A stretch of DNA of 64,000 nt from Pomphorhynchus laevis (lineage: Eukaryota > Acanthocephala > Palaeacanthocephala > Echinorhynchida > Pomphorhynchidae): NCBI GenBank assembly GCA_012934845.2, contig WNNJ02001273.1, positions 310,001 to 374,000 on the forward strand. The letters run 5' to 3'. How positions within the stretch are numbered: the stretch's first letter is position 1; every line of letters starts with the position of its first letter. The notes under the pieces are model-generated. The model saw nothing but the letters and a program-made list of their open reading frames with translations, made no database searches and had not been told where the DNA came from. Position numbers and translations under genes: made by a program. Of the stretch, positions 1 through 13,000 are shown one piece after another.

Positions 1-1300
1 CCACATTATTTTGGACTTTTCGGGGTTTAGAACGAGATGGAGATTGGAGAGACGTTTGTAGATAGAAGAAAGACAGTTGGAGGCAGAAATGCCGATATCG
101 TGTATGCGATGTGCGGGTGCATGATCATAGATTAGAATGTCGTCGGCGTATTGCATGACGTTAAAGGAGTAAGGTTTGATAAATGGAGAGAGATCGCCAA
201 GCAAAAGAGAGAAAAGCAGGGGACCTAGGACTGAACCTTGTGGAACCCCGTGAAAAATAGGGATGGGAGGGGAGAATGATGAATTAGAACAGACGCGAAA
301 AGAACGGTCGGATAGATATGAGGCGAACTAAGCTACGGAGGAGGAAGAAAAGCCGTAATCATAACGAAGGCGAGAAAGGAGGACGGAGTGGTCGACAATG
401 TCGAATGCGGAGTAGAAGTCGAGGGCGATGAGAACACTATATAGAGCCTTGTCTTGAGAAATAAGTAAGTCGTTGTAAACTTTCATGCATGCTACTTCTG
501 TGGAGTGATTAGAGCGGAAAGCGGATTGGAAAGGAGGGTACAGATTGGATGACGAGAGATAAGCGTCAATCTGTATTAAGATGAGGCGTTCTAAGAGCTT
601 AGAAAGAGTAGAGAGAAGTGAAATGGGGATATAGCTAGAAGGAAGGGAGTGGTCGAGCGATTATTTCTTAAGGAGGGGATGAACGATTGCGGATTTCCAG
701 TGTAAAGGGAATATACGACTGCGGATGGACGAGTTAAACAAGGTTGTGAAAAAAGGGGATATCGATGAGCATATGGATTTAAGTATGTGGGTAGGCAGGG
801 GATCGGCAGGTGAGGTTTTGCTTGGCAAGGACATGAGAACAGATGAGACTTCGGAAGGTGAGACAGGGAGAATATGAAAGAGTTCCGGGAGAATGAGGCT
901 AGACGGGGCCGAGTGGGATAAGATGGATTCCGGGATGGGAGAGAGCAACGTGAATAATTTGCTCTGGAGAAATGACAAATAATCATGTGGATTGATGTTG
1001 CAGGGCGGAGAGGAGCGAGCAAGGATTGAGTAAAAAGTATTACATATTGTCTAAGTGTTGAATGAAGTGTTGATTTTATGCTGCCAAAATGAGTTGCAAT
1101 TGGTACGTAGTAGGTGGAGATGAGACCGCCGAAGAGCAAGATAGGTATCACGGAAAGACGGAGTGATCGAGCGGAAATCACGTCTGAGAGAGCGACGATA
1201 TACTCGAAAAGCATGACGGAGTCGACGCTTTGAGAGTAGGCACTGGATGTCAAACCATAGGACACGGTGCAAGTGACGGTGTGGGTGAGGCTTGAAAGGC
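1..1300 (-). pseudogene. LINE reverse transcriptase (L2/CR1), 3' truncated by window
   Basis: A connector block with WFDIQCLLSKRRLRHAFR (about 1260-1200) is followed by the RT fingers, with SPADPLPTHILKSICSS and then FPLHWKSAIVHPLLKK (about 825-665). Beyond a stop come PISLLSTLSKLLERLIL, the STEVACMKVYNDLL region, DFYSAFDIVDHSVLLSRL (catalytic D), the PQGSVLGP loop and MQYADDILIY, the catalytic YADD near 150. Order and spacing match L2/CR1 RT. Thumb and 3' UTR are beyond the left edge. Confidence 0.88.
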
Positions 1301-1439
1301 AAGAGAATATCGAGAATGGATGGGAGTTCAGAGTTGAAAATAAAGGCGAGATCGTGAGAAGAGGAATATGTTATTGTTGGATAGGATAGAGACGATTTGA
1401 GTAAGGCAGAGCGGAGAAGGGAGAGGTCAAGATTTCTTC

Positions 1440-2240
1440 AAGAGCGACGTAATATTGTTGGTTTGTGAGGAGGGGTGTGGTTGTGAGCGAGATCAAGGGT
1501 GACGAAAAAGTGATCGGATAGACCAGGTTCGAAAATGGACAGTATGGTGTAGGCAGTAAAATGATCGGGGACAGCGATGATGTTGAGTGCCCCATTAAGG
1601 ATATGTGTGGTGGCAGTGGAGATGGGTTTGTAGTTATAGTTGGATAGAATGTTGATGAACTGGATTGACTCGGTGGAAGAGGGGCGGTCGAGGCGGATGT
1701 TGAAGTCGCCAAGAACGATTGAAGGGATTGTGGACAAAGAATAGTGGGACAGAAGGTCAGCGAGTTCGGTAAAAAATAAGGATGTAGGAGCTGATGAACC
1801 AGGACGGTATACAATGGCGACATCTAGAGTGTTCGGGTTAGAAGAACGACAAGTGAGCAGTTCAAAAGAGCAAGGAGTGAAAGGGGAAGTGATTTTGCGA
1901 AGAGACGCAGGGTGATGGGCGAATGTGATAATGCCGCCATGATTAAAGAAATTAGGAGGGGATTTGCTAAGCGGCGAGCGGATTCGACTAGTGAGCAAAC
2001 GGCAGAGAGCAAACGGCGGATCGAGAGGTAGTCAGAATTGAAGTGCCAGGATTCGGTGAGGCATAATAGATCGATGGATTGCTTAGTGAATAAGTTGAGA
2101 ATGAGATCGGATTTATTGAGAATAGATCTAGTGTTGAGGAGGCCGAGGCGGAAACCGTGTTTGGTGGTGATAGGGGCTAGTGGAGAAGACACATACGGGA
2201 GACGGAGCGCCATCGAATTTTTGGGCGGATGTGGACAACT
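1440..2240 (-). pseudogene. LINE endonuclease domain (EEP fold), broken
   Basis: The domain is spread over two frames. The N-terminal signature GLLNTRSILNKSD, followed by IDLLCLTESW, is typical of LINE endonucleases and lies near 2160-2060. The C-terminal half reads VAIVYRPGS, then IVLGDFNIRLDRP (catalytic GDFN) and finally GLSDHFFVTLDL (catalytic SDH) between about 1820 and 1490. This is the nuclease that nicks target DNA for target-primed reverse transcription. The frame change between the halves makes it non-functional. Confidence 0.85.
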
Positions 2241-2950
2241 TGAAAATTTCTGTCGATGTTTCTGATGGAGAGAGATGTTTCGCCGTTTTCCTCGCGACAG
2301 CGTTTTTCGATGCGGGCCGTTGAGAGTTGAGCGGTTTCGGAGGGGGTGCGTTCGGGAAAAATGCGAGTGACTGAAGAGGACATGAGTTTGAATCGTTGGG
2401 AGAGGACAGAAGACGCGTGAGAGCAATGCTTGAAAACAACTTTTAGGATAGGGGTAGGGAAGGATTAGATTGAGAAGATTTATTAAGGCGGATGAATGCG
2501 ACAGGAGAGATGTTGTTAAAAAAGAATGGGTTATCCGCAGGAACAAGAGACGAGAGAATGATCTGAATGCGGAACATCGTGTTCGAGACGTGCTTGTGGA
2601 GATAAAGAGGTTTAAGGTCTGATATTAGTGACGATGATGCAACGATTGCGAGAAGGAAAGCGTTTCGTAATGGAGGACGAGTAACGTGAGTTGGTGAGAT
2701 CACGATAGGAAAGCTGGGAGTTGAGGATATCAAGGGAGTAGGTTTGACAGCGGAAGACAAAGAGGATTCGGATAATAGAGAGGGTGGTGATCGAAGTGAG
2801 GAAAGGTTATAAGTGGAAGGATTGTGGAGATTGGTGGATGTTATTTTGATTGAGCGATGTAAGTTATCGAGAAACGAGACCGAAGGGAAGATACGGGGGG
2901 GGTGTCGGGAAGTGAAGACATGGGATTAGAAGCGCATTTGATGACAGGAT

Positions 2951-3270
2951 CAGTGGGTTATACAAAGGATATCAGAAACGACTGGTGTGGTTTGAGTGGA
3001 CACGCTGGAGGTTGATATGTTCTTATGGGAGAGGTCGGGTATGATTTTGTTGGCACAAAATTCGCATATAAAGTCTTCTTTAGACTTACTGCTGTCGCAT
3101 GCGATTGTAGTGCAGACGCTGGAGTCGTGTGTCGAGCATTGTACTTGTAGTTTTAGACAACTACAAGTATAAATGTAGTTGTCGAAAACAACTGTAGAGC
3201 ACAGTGGTTGTCGATCGTAGCTGTCTTCTTACATCCTCCTATCGACGTCCTTGTGCGTTAAAACTGTTAA
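2951..3270. other. Flank with two short hairpins
   Basis: No coding signal. Two adjacent inverted repeats are visible between about 3139 and 3200: ACTTGTAGTT paired with AACTACAAGT, and GTAGTTGT paired with ACAACT. This could be the unrecognised 5' end of the neighbouring LINE. Confidence 0.4.
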
Positions 3271-3271
3271 A

Positions 3272-3470
3272 TTTGCTGGATTGATCTGGAACTGGATTGA
3301 TCTGGAACTGGATTGATCTGGAACTGGATTGATCTGGAACTGGATTGATCTGGAACTGGATTGATCTGGAACTGGATTGATCTGGAACTGGATTGATCTG
3401 GAACTGGATTGATCTGGAACTGGATTGATCTGGAACTGGATTGATCTGGAACTGGATTGATTGGAATAGA
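3272..3470. repeat. 16-bp minisatellite, about 12 copies
   Basis: The unit CTGGATTGATCTGGAA repeats head to tail about twelve times almost without change, ending in a degenerate unit near 3460. The open reading frame across it is only a by-product of a perfect 16-bp period, which gives a 16-residue peptide repeat. Near identity of units implies recent expansion or homogenisation. Confidence 0.95.
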
Positions 3471-3861
3471 GATAACAAGATAGTTTAAACTATATATACA
3501 TATCTACTGAAACAATTATTTCACAGTTCCGACTTTATAATTCAAATAAAAACTTATAAAGAACTTACCAGAACTTTATAAGTTCTAATAAGTTCAAACT
3601 TTTGATGTTTATTTAATTTATGTCTGTATAAAAAATTGCTTTTAATATAATTCATAATCATCTTTTTGGTTCCGAAACCAAAAATATGTTAAATATATTA
3701 TTTTACTGACGTTATGCAATACCTTACTGACGTTATGCGATAAGCGGAACATCTAAGAATTTAATTGCTGATCAATTTCGATCATTTCTCACGCATAATT
3801 ATTTCCATTGACTTGTTTTTTGATCATTTATTAAATGTTTGTTGATTATTGCGATTTGGCA

Positions 3862-4076
3862 AATGGCAAAATAAAAAAGTAATCTCTATTGATGGTATTG
3901 AGAAAATGTTTAGCGAAAAACACATTCTTATGCAAATGACTAGACCGTTGACAGAGCTAAATCAGTGCAAAACCACTTACTTAAGCGATATTTTCCAACG
4001 AAACATTTTGCTCAAGACAAAGCATTGGTTGTCAATTGAGGCGATATTTTTACAATGCATTGAATTTGATACAATT
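3862..4076 (+). CDS. UBE4A: UBE4A first recognisable coding exon
   Basis: The translated segment has YLSDIFQRNIL followed by TKHWLSIEAIFLQCIEF, which parallels the N-terminal YLEEM...DWL...VEQALFARLLL block of animal UBE4A. The exon is opened by an AG near 3882 or by codons just before it; the frame is closed upstream by TGA. No GT donor lies close to its 3' end before the stop near 4077, so either the border uses a GC donor or the exon is slightly decayed. An identical copy is in the right arm. Confidence 0.6.
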
Positions 4077-7000
4077 TAAGACTAAATGCCATAACATTAT
4101 GATTGAGACAATATATATTTTAATTACCACGACTGTTACTAATTATTTAAGGTTTATTTTATTAATTAGCATTTAATAAAAACGAATTAATTTAGTTTTC
4201 GATTAGCTTTTAATTCAGTTTAATGTAAAAATAAATTTACACTCAATTTGTAAAAAAAATAATTATTTTTTCAAAATTAGCTAAAAGCGCAAAAATAAAA
4301 GTAAAGTATTGAGTTTAAAAGTTAATGTAGTAACAATAAATTTGATTGTATAATCCGAAAATATTTAGCTTATATGGATATTTTTGTTAAGTATAATGTT
4401 CTTGCATATGAAAAATCTTATTTTGTTCTTTATTAAAATATTAAATACAAAATTGAACAAAAAACGTCGAATGTTGTAGAATATTACGAATATTTTGTAC
4501 GAAATTATGTCGATTTCATACAATAAAGGTTCTTTAAATTTATATATATTTGATTCTGTAGAACATTGTTAGTACTCCTGTAAAAGTATGTGATCATTAC
4601 TAAATATTGATATCTTTTTAATAATTTATATCTTATTAATAATATCTTTTAGACTATTTAAGAATATACAAATTATAACTTATGATGATTAATTAATAGA
4701 CATAAGTTGCTGAAGTTATTATTCATTTTAGAGTGTGAAGATTTGGTTGGCCCTGATAACTTTGAGGAGGTTCGTTATGTATATATCACCTTTACAAATA
4801 CAAAAATGAATGTGTTTTCAAGTATTTATTTGCTCACATTTTGGCAATATCAGAGAAAGATGGTGATTACAATGATCAATGTGATGAATTATCTAATGCA
4901 CTTGAGTTCGTTCGTCAATGTTATGCTAGATTATCTAGCAAAAAGGTATGCCATTTTATAAAAAGAAATGACGTTTACGTAAATGACATAAAAATGTACA
5001 CTAAACGCGAATGTTATATTCCTCAAAATATTACAAAACAAATGGCAATATTAATAAAAAAACATTTTCAGCATTACTTAGTTGAATTTAAGGAGATATT
5101 GTTTAAATGTTCAAAGGTGTATTATTAACTCTACGACTTTACTAAAAAATTGTTCTTTTGTTATAACTTGATTTTGTTTTTACACCAATCGAATTATTTA
5201 CGTTATCATTTAAAATGATAACTTTTAAAATAAATATATAATTTTGAAAATTACAATAATAATTTAATCAATTAATAATTAATCAAATTAGTAAATTATT
5301 AATATTAATTGTTCATAAATTAATTACAAATGGATTAGATAAAAAAATAATTTTGAAAATTATAATAATAAATTAATAATTAAATAATTAATAATCATGG
5401 AAGACCACTAGAAAGATGGATGGATACCTTTCTTACTGATTTGAAAAGTGTTGGACTCACCCCCACCCCGAAGACGATGCGGATAGGGTATTTTGACACA
5501 AGCAAACGTTGCAAGCGTCCCCGCCATACGGGATAAACGCTAAGAAGAATGGTTTAAAAATTAATTACAAATGGATTGAAATAATCATTAAATAAATTAC
5601 AATTCAGGAAAATTACAATCAATGTACTCAATCGTTTAAGTTATCACTTATTATGAAGAACTTCGTAGAATAGTTAATAGTTCAATCAATTAATAATTAA
5701 TTTTTAAATATTTATATTAATTGTATTAAAATTAATTACAAACGGATTAGATAAAATAAATATATAATTTTAAAATTGTAATAATAAATTTATAATTAAA
5801 TAATTAATAATCAATTAAGACCACAGAAAAGATGGATACCTTACTGAATAATATAAAAATGGTCGGACTCACCTTCGAAGACGCTGCGGATAGGTCAAAT
5901 TAGTAAATTATTAATATTTATTGTTTATAAATATAATTAATAAATATGCATAATTAATAAATATGCTAGTATAGTAAGTATACTATATATGAAATATATA
6001 TAGTATATATTTAATTACAAATGTGTATAGTAAGTATACTACTATAAAAGTAGTATACTTATATAGTAGTATATTTCATATACTACTATGAAATATATAT
6101 AGTATATATAGATTTATATAGTATATATATCTATATAAAATAGTATACATTTTATATATACTATTATATATTTATGATATATATTATAATATATATTATA
6201 ATATATATTATATATTTTGTATATAAAATATGACAAGGTAAAGGTTTATTTCTATGACTACGAGCTACTGTTATAGCAGTTATGTTGCTTCATGCACAAA
6301 TTGCGCATGTGTAAATGCCGATACGCGCTGCAAACATTGCTATAAGAACAACTGTTGTAAGTTAGCAACTAAGTTCAGCAACTATCTCTTCAACAAATAC
6401 GTCTTGCCAATATCCACTTGGATGTCTTCACTTCCCCTGATGTTCTTGCCAACCATTACTACTCTCAAGTTTCTTCCATCGTCGATTGCATTCTTCCACT
6501 TCAGAAATTGTTACCATCACTTAAGCACTGATACTTGGTTTGACAGTAATTTTCGCTCATGTAAGCGTCATCTCCGTCGCCTACCTAGGACGTGTAAGTA
6601 TTTTATCTATCGCAGCACTATCACTCTATTGCCATCCATCCACGGTTGTTAATTGCTCAACAAACGCCGTTATTATCGTTTGCTTCTTCAGCCTAAAGCT
6701 ACACTCTTTTGGAATAATCAACTATCATCCACGACTACTGATCGGACGCGCTGGAAAATATTAAATCGAATTATTCCACATGCCTCTTCTTTGTTCGCTT
6801 GCTTAATAGATCCTTCAATCTCTTGAGTTATCTCAGGTTTAAACTTGACAATTCATGTTGTACTTTTCCACCTCTTGGCTAATCTTCAGTCATTGTCACA
6901 TCATGCCTTCCTGAACTTTTCCACTATCGCATGTGTCTTATAAAATTATCGTACTAATATATCGACTCCCCAACTCTCCATCTCCTTGTGATCTTTTACC

Positions 7001-10000
7001 AACAACTGTCGTTTAATCTATTGCCCGCGCACTAGTATATTTCTTCTGCAAACCATTTAACTCGTGTATTCTACTAAATATCTTCCCCACTTCATTGATA
7101 GTTTTCATTATCCGCCCGCTGCTAAAATCCCTTGACATTAATCTTCCGTCGTATCTCCGTCCTATCTCAATACTTCCCACTATTTCACAACACTTTGAAA
7201 AACTCATTTTGTGCCAAGTCATGTCCTACTTAAATTCGTCAAACCTTTTCCCTCAATATCCAACTGCATACCGTAAAAACAGCTCCACTGAAACTGTTTG
7301 TCACAAGCCAATCGGTCATCTTCTCTCGGCTCGCGATTAACAGTCAACTTCCCTGATCATTTCGCTTGATTTGTCTTCGGCTTTTAAAGTTGTAGATCAC
7401 TCTATTCGCCTTCACCTCCTTCGACATCGTTATTGCTTATCCACCTATATTCTTAAATGGTTATTCCTTATCAAGCTGCATACCGTAAAAACAGCTCTAC
7501 TGAAACTGTTTGTCACAAACAATCGGTGATTTTCTCTTTGATCTCGATCAACATTAAACTTCCATGATCATTTCGCTTGATTTGTCGTCAGCTTTTTGCA
7601 TTGTCGATCACTCTATTCTCTTTCACTTCCTTCAGCATCGTTATGGTTCTCCACCTTTGCAGTAGTTTTTAAATCATCCGGCAATGCAGTTAGTGCATTT
7701 TTCTTTATACCCGTAGTGTACCGCAAGGTTTTGTACTAGGCCATATTTTGTTCTCCCTTCTCCTTGGAGATCTTAATCCACTTTGCTTAGCATTCAAATG
7801 TTGTCATGCAATATGCAGATGACATCATTGTATATTCGCCCGCACACAATTCATCCTTAACTACTCTCCTCGCCTTGGTTTCATCCTGCCTAGAATCCTT
7901 ATCTCACCATCTTTCATCCATTAGAATGGTGGTAAATCCCACAAAATCTGATGTTCTTTGGATCCACCCTTATCGCGCGCAGATTTAATCTTATCCTGTT
8001 CTCTTTTCAATGGCCATCGCTTTCCTTGTGAGGATTCGCTAACATTTCTTAGAGTAATTATAGACTCATCTCTCTCATTCTCATCATTTGCACTAAAAAT
8101 GGTTCGTTCCTGTTATCTTATTTTCCGTGGCATTCTTCGCATTCGAAAAACCACAAATGTTTCCAATTCCAACGCTATAATGTCCTCCCTTCTACTACAT
8201 CGTATTGACTATTGCATCTCATTTTTCTCAAACTCCCCATCTTGTGTTCCTGCCTTCTGTATCGCTTTCTTCGCAATGTAGCACGCATTGTTCTTCTACG
8301 CCGACATTTTGATCCCATCTCCAATGAACTTATCAACCTTCATTGGCTCAATGTACGGAATCGAGTTTTATATTATTCTGCCGTTCTCGCTTTTCGTTTA
8401 CTTTACCATCCACCTCCGTATCTTCACCTATAATTGCACGGTGCTGAATATTCGTCATCCAGAGTACTTAGCTCAAACAATCAGTTCCTGTTACACATTC
8501 CTCGTCATCGATCAAACTTTTGCCTGCGTTCCTGTATCATTTCAGTGCCTCACATTTGGAATTATCTTCCCGTGTAGCTTTGTTGCTAGCCTAACCTCAC
8601 TACCTTTAAATCCATACTTTGCACCTTTCTACTGAGTAATCAGGCCCTGTAGGTAAGCTAGCAACGAGATCCAATGTTTTCATTGTTTCAACATCGGATA
8701 CGTGGTATGAACTTAAGTCACATCCTTTTTTAGTTTTTCTGTTTATTTCAGTGGACTTGTAAGCGGCCTGTTTGCATGAGCCACTTAAACAATTAATAAA
8801 TTTATCTATTAATATTATAATATTTATATTATAGTATATAATATAAATATTATGGTATAGTATAGTATATTTATATTATATAAATATTATAAGTAATATA
8901 ATATCTATATTACAATATTAATATAAATACTATACAAAATAATAATATATAACATATTATTATAAATATAACATAATGTTATAATATTAAATATTATTTT
9001 ATATATTAAATTACTGATGATTCCAACTTTGTTCTTTTGAACAAATATTTGTTTACTCTTTTATCCAACATAAAAAGTTTCAAATATTCCTTATTTTAAT
9101 TTACATCATCAGAATAAAATTTGCGTTCGAATTTATTATATTTTCGATTTAATTTTTAGCAACTGCTCAGCAGCCAAATTCTAGATTCTATCTTACAGCT
9201 GTTGACCAACCATGCAAAATTGATTATCACCAATCCGGATGTTTCTTCCGAACATGTAAATTGTGAAATCTGTCTTATTAATATGATGCCTTTCAGTATG
9301 ATTTTGCTTTGAAAATATGGCAAAGTATATTTATCATTATAATTTAGATTCTTCTTCTGATAGAGATTTTATTATTGCAATTGTGAATTCTGTACAAAGC
9401 TGTGATGATAGTCTGAAAGAATTTGTAAGAGTATTGATTAATGCAGTAAGGCGAATGGTCAGTACAGTTCAACTACCATCATTTTCAACCAGTCACGCTA
9501 TCGATTCGTTAATATTTCTTACTCGAGCAGATCAAAAGTTTGCTATGGTAATAGAAATGAAATTAATTTCTTTTTATGTATGCGCTTTATGGCAGGAATT
9601 AACTTTACAAATAACAGAAGACGCGGATACGGAGATAAAACTTAACTCACGATTTGAACATAACATTATCGCAAATCTGCTTTTAAAGTCATGCCTTCCT
9701 TCATGGCACTTTAAATCGTTTGCATTCTCTACGGAATATTCAACGTTTATGGATGTTAAGCGGTTCTCTGAAACATCGCAATACCAAATAGTACTAATTT
9801 ACATTAAAAGTTTTATTTCTGCTTTTGATTTTTAGTCACTAGAGAAACACAACGCTAGCATGCATACCTTGATACGAAGCATTCTGGCTAATTCAACGTG
9901 CCGTGAACAATTGATCGTATGGTTGTCCAAAGTCATTTCAAAATTTCAATGTAAATTTGAAATTATTTTACTTGAAAATTCAAAATCGTGTCGTTCAGAT

Positions 10001-13000
10001 AAAGGAAAAGATCAGTCAATCATTAACGACAGCTATCCTTTGCGACTTACTGGAGATGGAGCACTTCTCAATTTACTTATTGTTCTTTTACATTTGGCAA
10101 TGCCATTTTGTAAACATTCTGGATTGGACAAAGTCCGTTATCACTATACACATTGTCGACACAATCGTCTAAAATGTTAGTTTTAACACATTTAATATAT
10201 ATTAATATATTAAATTAGTATAATTTATTATATTTATGATAAAAAAAATTTAAAATTATATAATATAATTAAAAATATAATTATTAATTTTATTATTTAT
10301 ATTAAATTATTAAATTATTATAGATTAAAATTAATATGATTCATGTATTACATTGATATAAATTAATTTATATTTAATATTAATTTACTCAGATAACTTT
10401 GACCTTTATCAAGTTCAACAATCCTGTCAACTTTAGCAGACAGCGTTGCAACAATCTGACGACTTGAAGCTAGACATCAATTTTCTTTATAATTTTATAA
10501 TATTACAATGTTCACTACATGCTATTCCGCTGTTAATTATGCTTATCATCCCCTTTAGAGTTTTGAAGTTAATAAAATTTAAGTTTCTTTAATTTTATTA
10601 TTAAAGTTATGATATCTATATCTATATTATAAAACTATTTAGAAGGTCTTTCCTATTATGTTATGGCTGTAATACTTTGAATTGATCTTTTGAGTTGTTT
10701 TTTAAATAATTTAAAGTAAATATTTAAATAATTTAAATATTTGTAGTTTCTTTATGTGTTTAGTTCTTAGTGAGGAAACAATGTTGTGTTCTGATAATGG
10801 TGATAGCGCGAAATGTACATGTTCAGACAATGATCTTCCAAACTTCCCAACAGATTGTTTCTATATGGTGCATGTTTGCATCCAAATTGTAATTGGTCGA
10901 TTGCTTAGCATTAATAAAAGTGTAAGTTAAAAGTGTAAGTCTTGTGGTTTCACCTTTGCCTTTTTCACTAGTTATTTCTTTTACAAGAAAGTTCTTGTCG
11001 AACTTATCACCTCTAAGAACATTATAGTAAAAATAGTTTGCCAGCTTAAGATAAATAAATATCTCGTAGTCCTAAATATATTAGGACTAAGAGAAAAGTC
11101 CTAATATATAATAATATAATAAAATAATAAGTCCTAATAAATAATAAGTCCTTATAAATGGGGGAAAAGCTAACCTCAGAAATAGCACATTTTGAAAATT
11201 TTCATTAATTTATCCTAATGATATATTTCGTGTGATGCAGTTTAATTATCTTGCGTAATATCTTGCTCTAATGCAGATTTACTATTCACCCATTAAAAAT
11301 CTTAACTTCAGAGTTACAATTTATTTTTAGTTATAATTTGAGGATATATATTTTAAATTTTTTTTTGATTTTATTTTTATAGCATCCTAGTTTGTGCTGA
11401 TGTCAACAATTCAAAAACACTTATTTTGCCATTTTTCTGATTTGCAAGTTACACGTGATAACATTTTTGCATATGCCAAACTTTAAAATTTCCTAATGCA
11501 TTTATATTTTGAATATTTTAGGTGTCGAATGAAATATGGATGTCACACGACATGATTAGCATATGGAGAGAGAATTATGGGAACCATCCACTGTTTGAGC
11601 AAGCTGAGTTGAGATTTAAAGAATGTAAATAAATATTCGCCTATTCATTTTAAAGTTCATTTTTATTATAAAGTTTTGTGAATTCGATAATTTTTTTAAT
11701 AATTAAGGAAGTCAACAATTAATTTAAATGTATATGTTTTACATAACAAGCCGTTAATATCGTATATGCCACGTTACTTACAACATGCAAAATCACTTAA
11801 ACGCGAGTGTTTTAAATATGTCGTTGATTGTCATTCTTTGTGTTTGGCAAAGGAGATTTCACAATAAATAACATCTTTATTGTTTGGAATATGCCCCAGG
11901 ATTAAACAGGGGATTAAAATATAAAACAGAGGATTCGTGACTTGATTAAGTTGATGCTAGTTCAGCTTTGAATTTAGCAGGATTCAATGTCATAATATTT
12001 TTTATGAATAGAAGCCACAGAAAACTGCTAATTGAACACATGAATATGAGTGTGGAAAGCATGTTCAATGAACTATGAAACAAATCAATGCTTCTGAACG
12101 GACTGGCCAGCTGTACGAACTCACCACAGATATATTAGATTATGTGAGCATTTAGACGTTTATCATCTCACGGATCAAAATAGTCAAGACGAATTTTCAA
12201 GGTCGGTTTGACTATTTGATGTTCACAAACTAGAATATCATCTCTTAGATGGAAACCCTGCATTGAAGTTCTTAGACGAAATCTGATCACTTAACGCATA
12301 GAATTATCGTATTCTTTATTTAATATTTTATTAGTCAATTTAAAGGACAATTTATGAGTTGAGCATCTCTAAAATCCAATTGTTCGAAAGTATAAGTTAC
12401 TCATCAGTAATTATGGCCAGTAATTACTGATTAATTAATTAGTAATCAGTCATTACTTTCGAATGCATTCACTTCGAATGTATTTAGAATAAATGTTATA
12501 ATTAAAAGTGTTTTTAATTATCAATGTTAAAAGTCGAAGTTTTTAATATGAATCTGTATTCGAATGCATTTATTTCGTTCATTTTTTTTCGAATAAATGC
12601 TTTCGGTATCAATAATTCAAACGTTATATAAATATTATTGATATTTCCGAATGAACATACCATTTCAAAATTCTTGTTAGTCTCATTACAGGGAATTAAA
12701 AACTACATTATTTAGTAGGTCGAACTCAATATATTCTTGCATCCACTTAAATCACTTTTATAACATCTTAAAGCTGGCATAAAAATATTTGTTTTAAATT
12801 TACAATTTAGAAAAATAGATTTCTTTTAAGAATTATCCACCCTTTCAAGTCGTTTTCTTTAATTCCGAGAATTAAATCGTTTAATTTAAAACTTTTTGTT
12901 ATATCAAGGTAACGTTGTCTATGTTATTTATTATAGATACATATTTTTATTTTAAAAAATATTAAAAGATCAAAACTTTTTTAAATAATTTGTAATAAAT

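Larger units (their letters stand above)
1..2950 (-). mobile_element. L2/CR1-type LINE, cut by window edge
   Basis: Reading right to left, the pieces come in the order of an L2/CR1 non-LTR retrotransposon: a Ser/Thr/Pro-rich leader (about 2950-2400), an apurinic-type endonuclease (about 2230-1440), a linker, then reverse transcriptase (about 1300 to 1). The 3' end lies outside the window. RT motifs are clear, including a GVPQGSVLGPLLF block near 240-200 and MQYADD near 160-135. The frame is interrupted several times (for example a TAA just after HPLLKK near 661), so this copy is not functional, but it is the best preserved L2-type copy here. Base composition is much richer in G+C than the flanks, which marks it as inserted. 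Family level is confident; exact clade (L2 or CR1) is not settled. Confidence 0.88.
3510..5676 (+). repeat. Left arm of large inverted repeat (arm 1L)
   Basis: The sequence from about 3510 to 5676 recurs in reverse complement at about 22106-24273. Compared line by line the arms are almost identical; I saw only scattered differences, such as 7 versus 8 A in a run near 5061 and a few base changes near 3810, 4505 and 5410. It contains the 5' exons of UBE4A and the tail of an RTE-like LINE. No target-site duplication flanks the pair, so it does not look like the terminal repeats of a transposon. Confidence 0.93.

Noticed and set aside
591-1265. 224-codon - strand ORF rich in Ser, Leu and Pro
   Set aside because: It is out of frame with the RT and endonuclease blocks of the same LINE and has no motif.
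3239-3478. Repeat protein encoded by the minisatellite
   Set aside because: Any perfect 16-bp repeat gives an open 16-residue periodic frame; no start context or splice sites.
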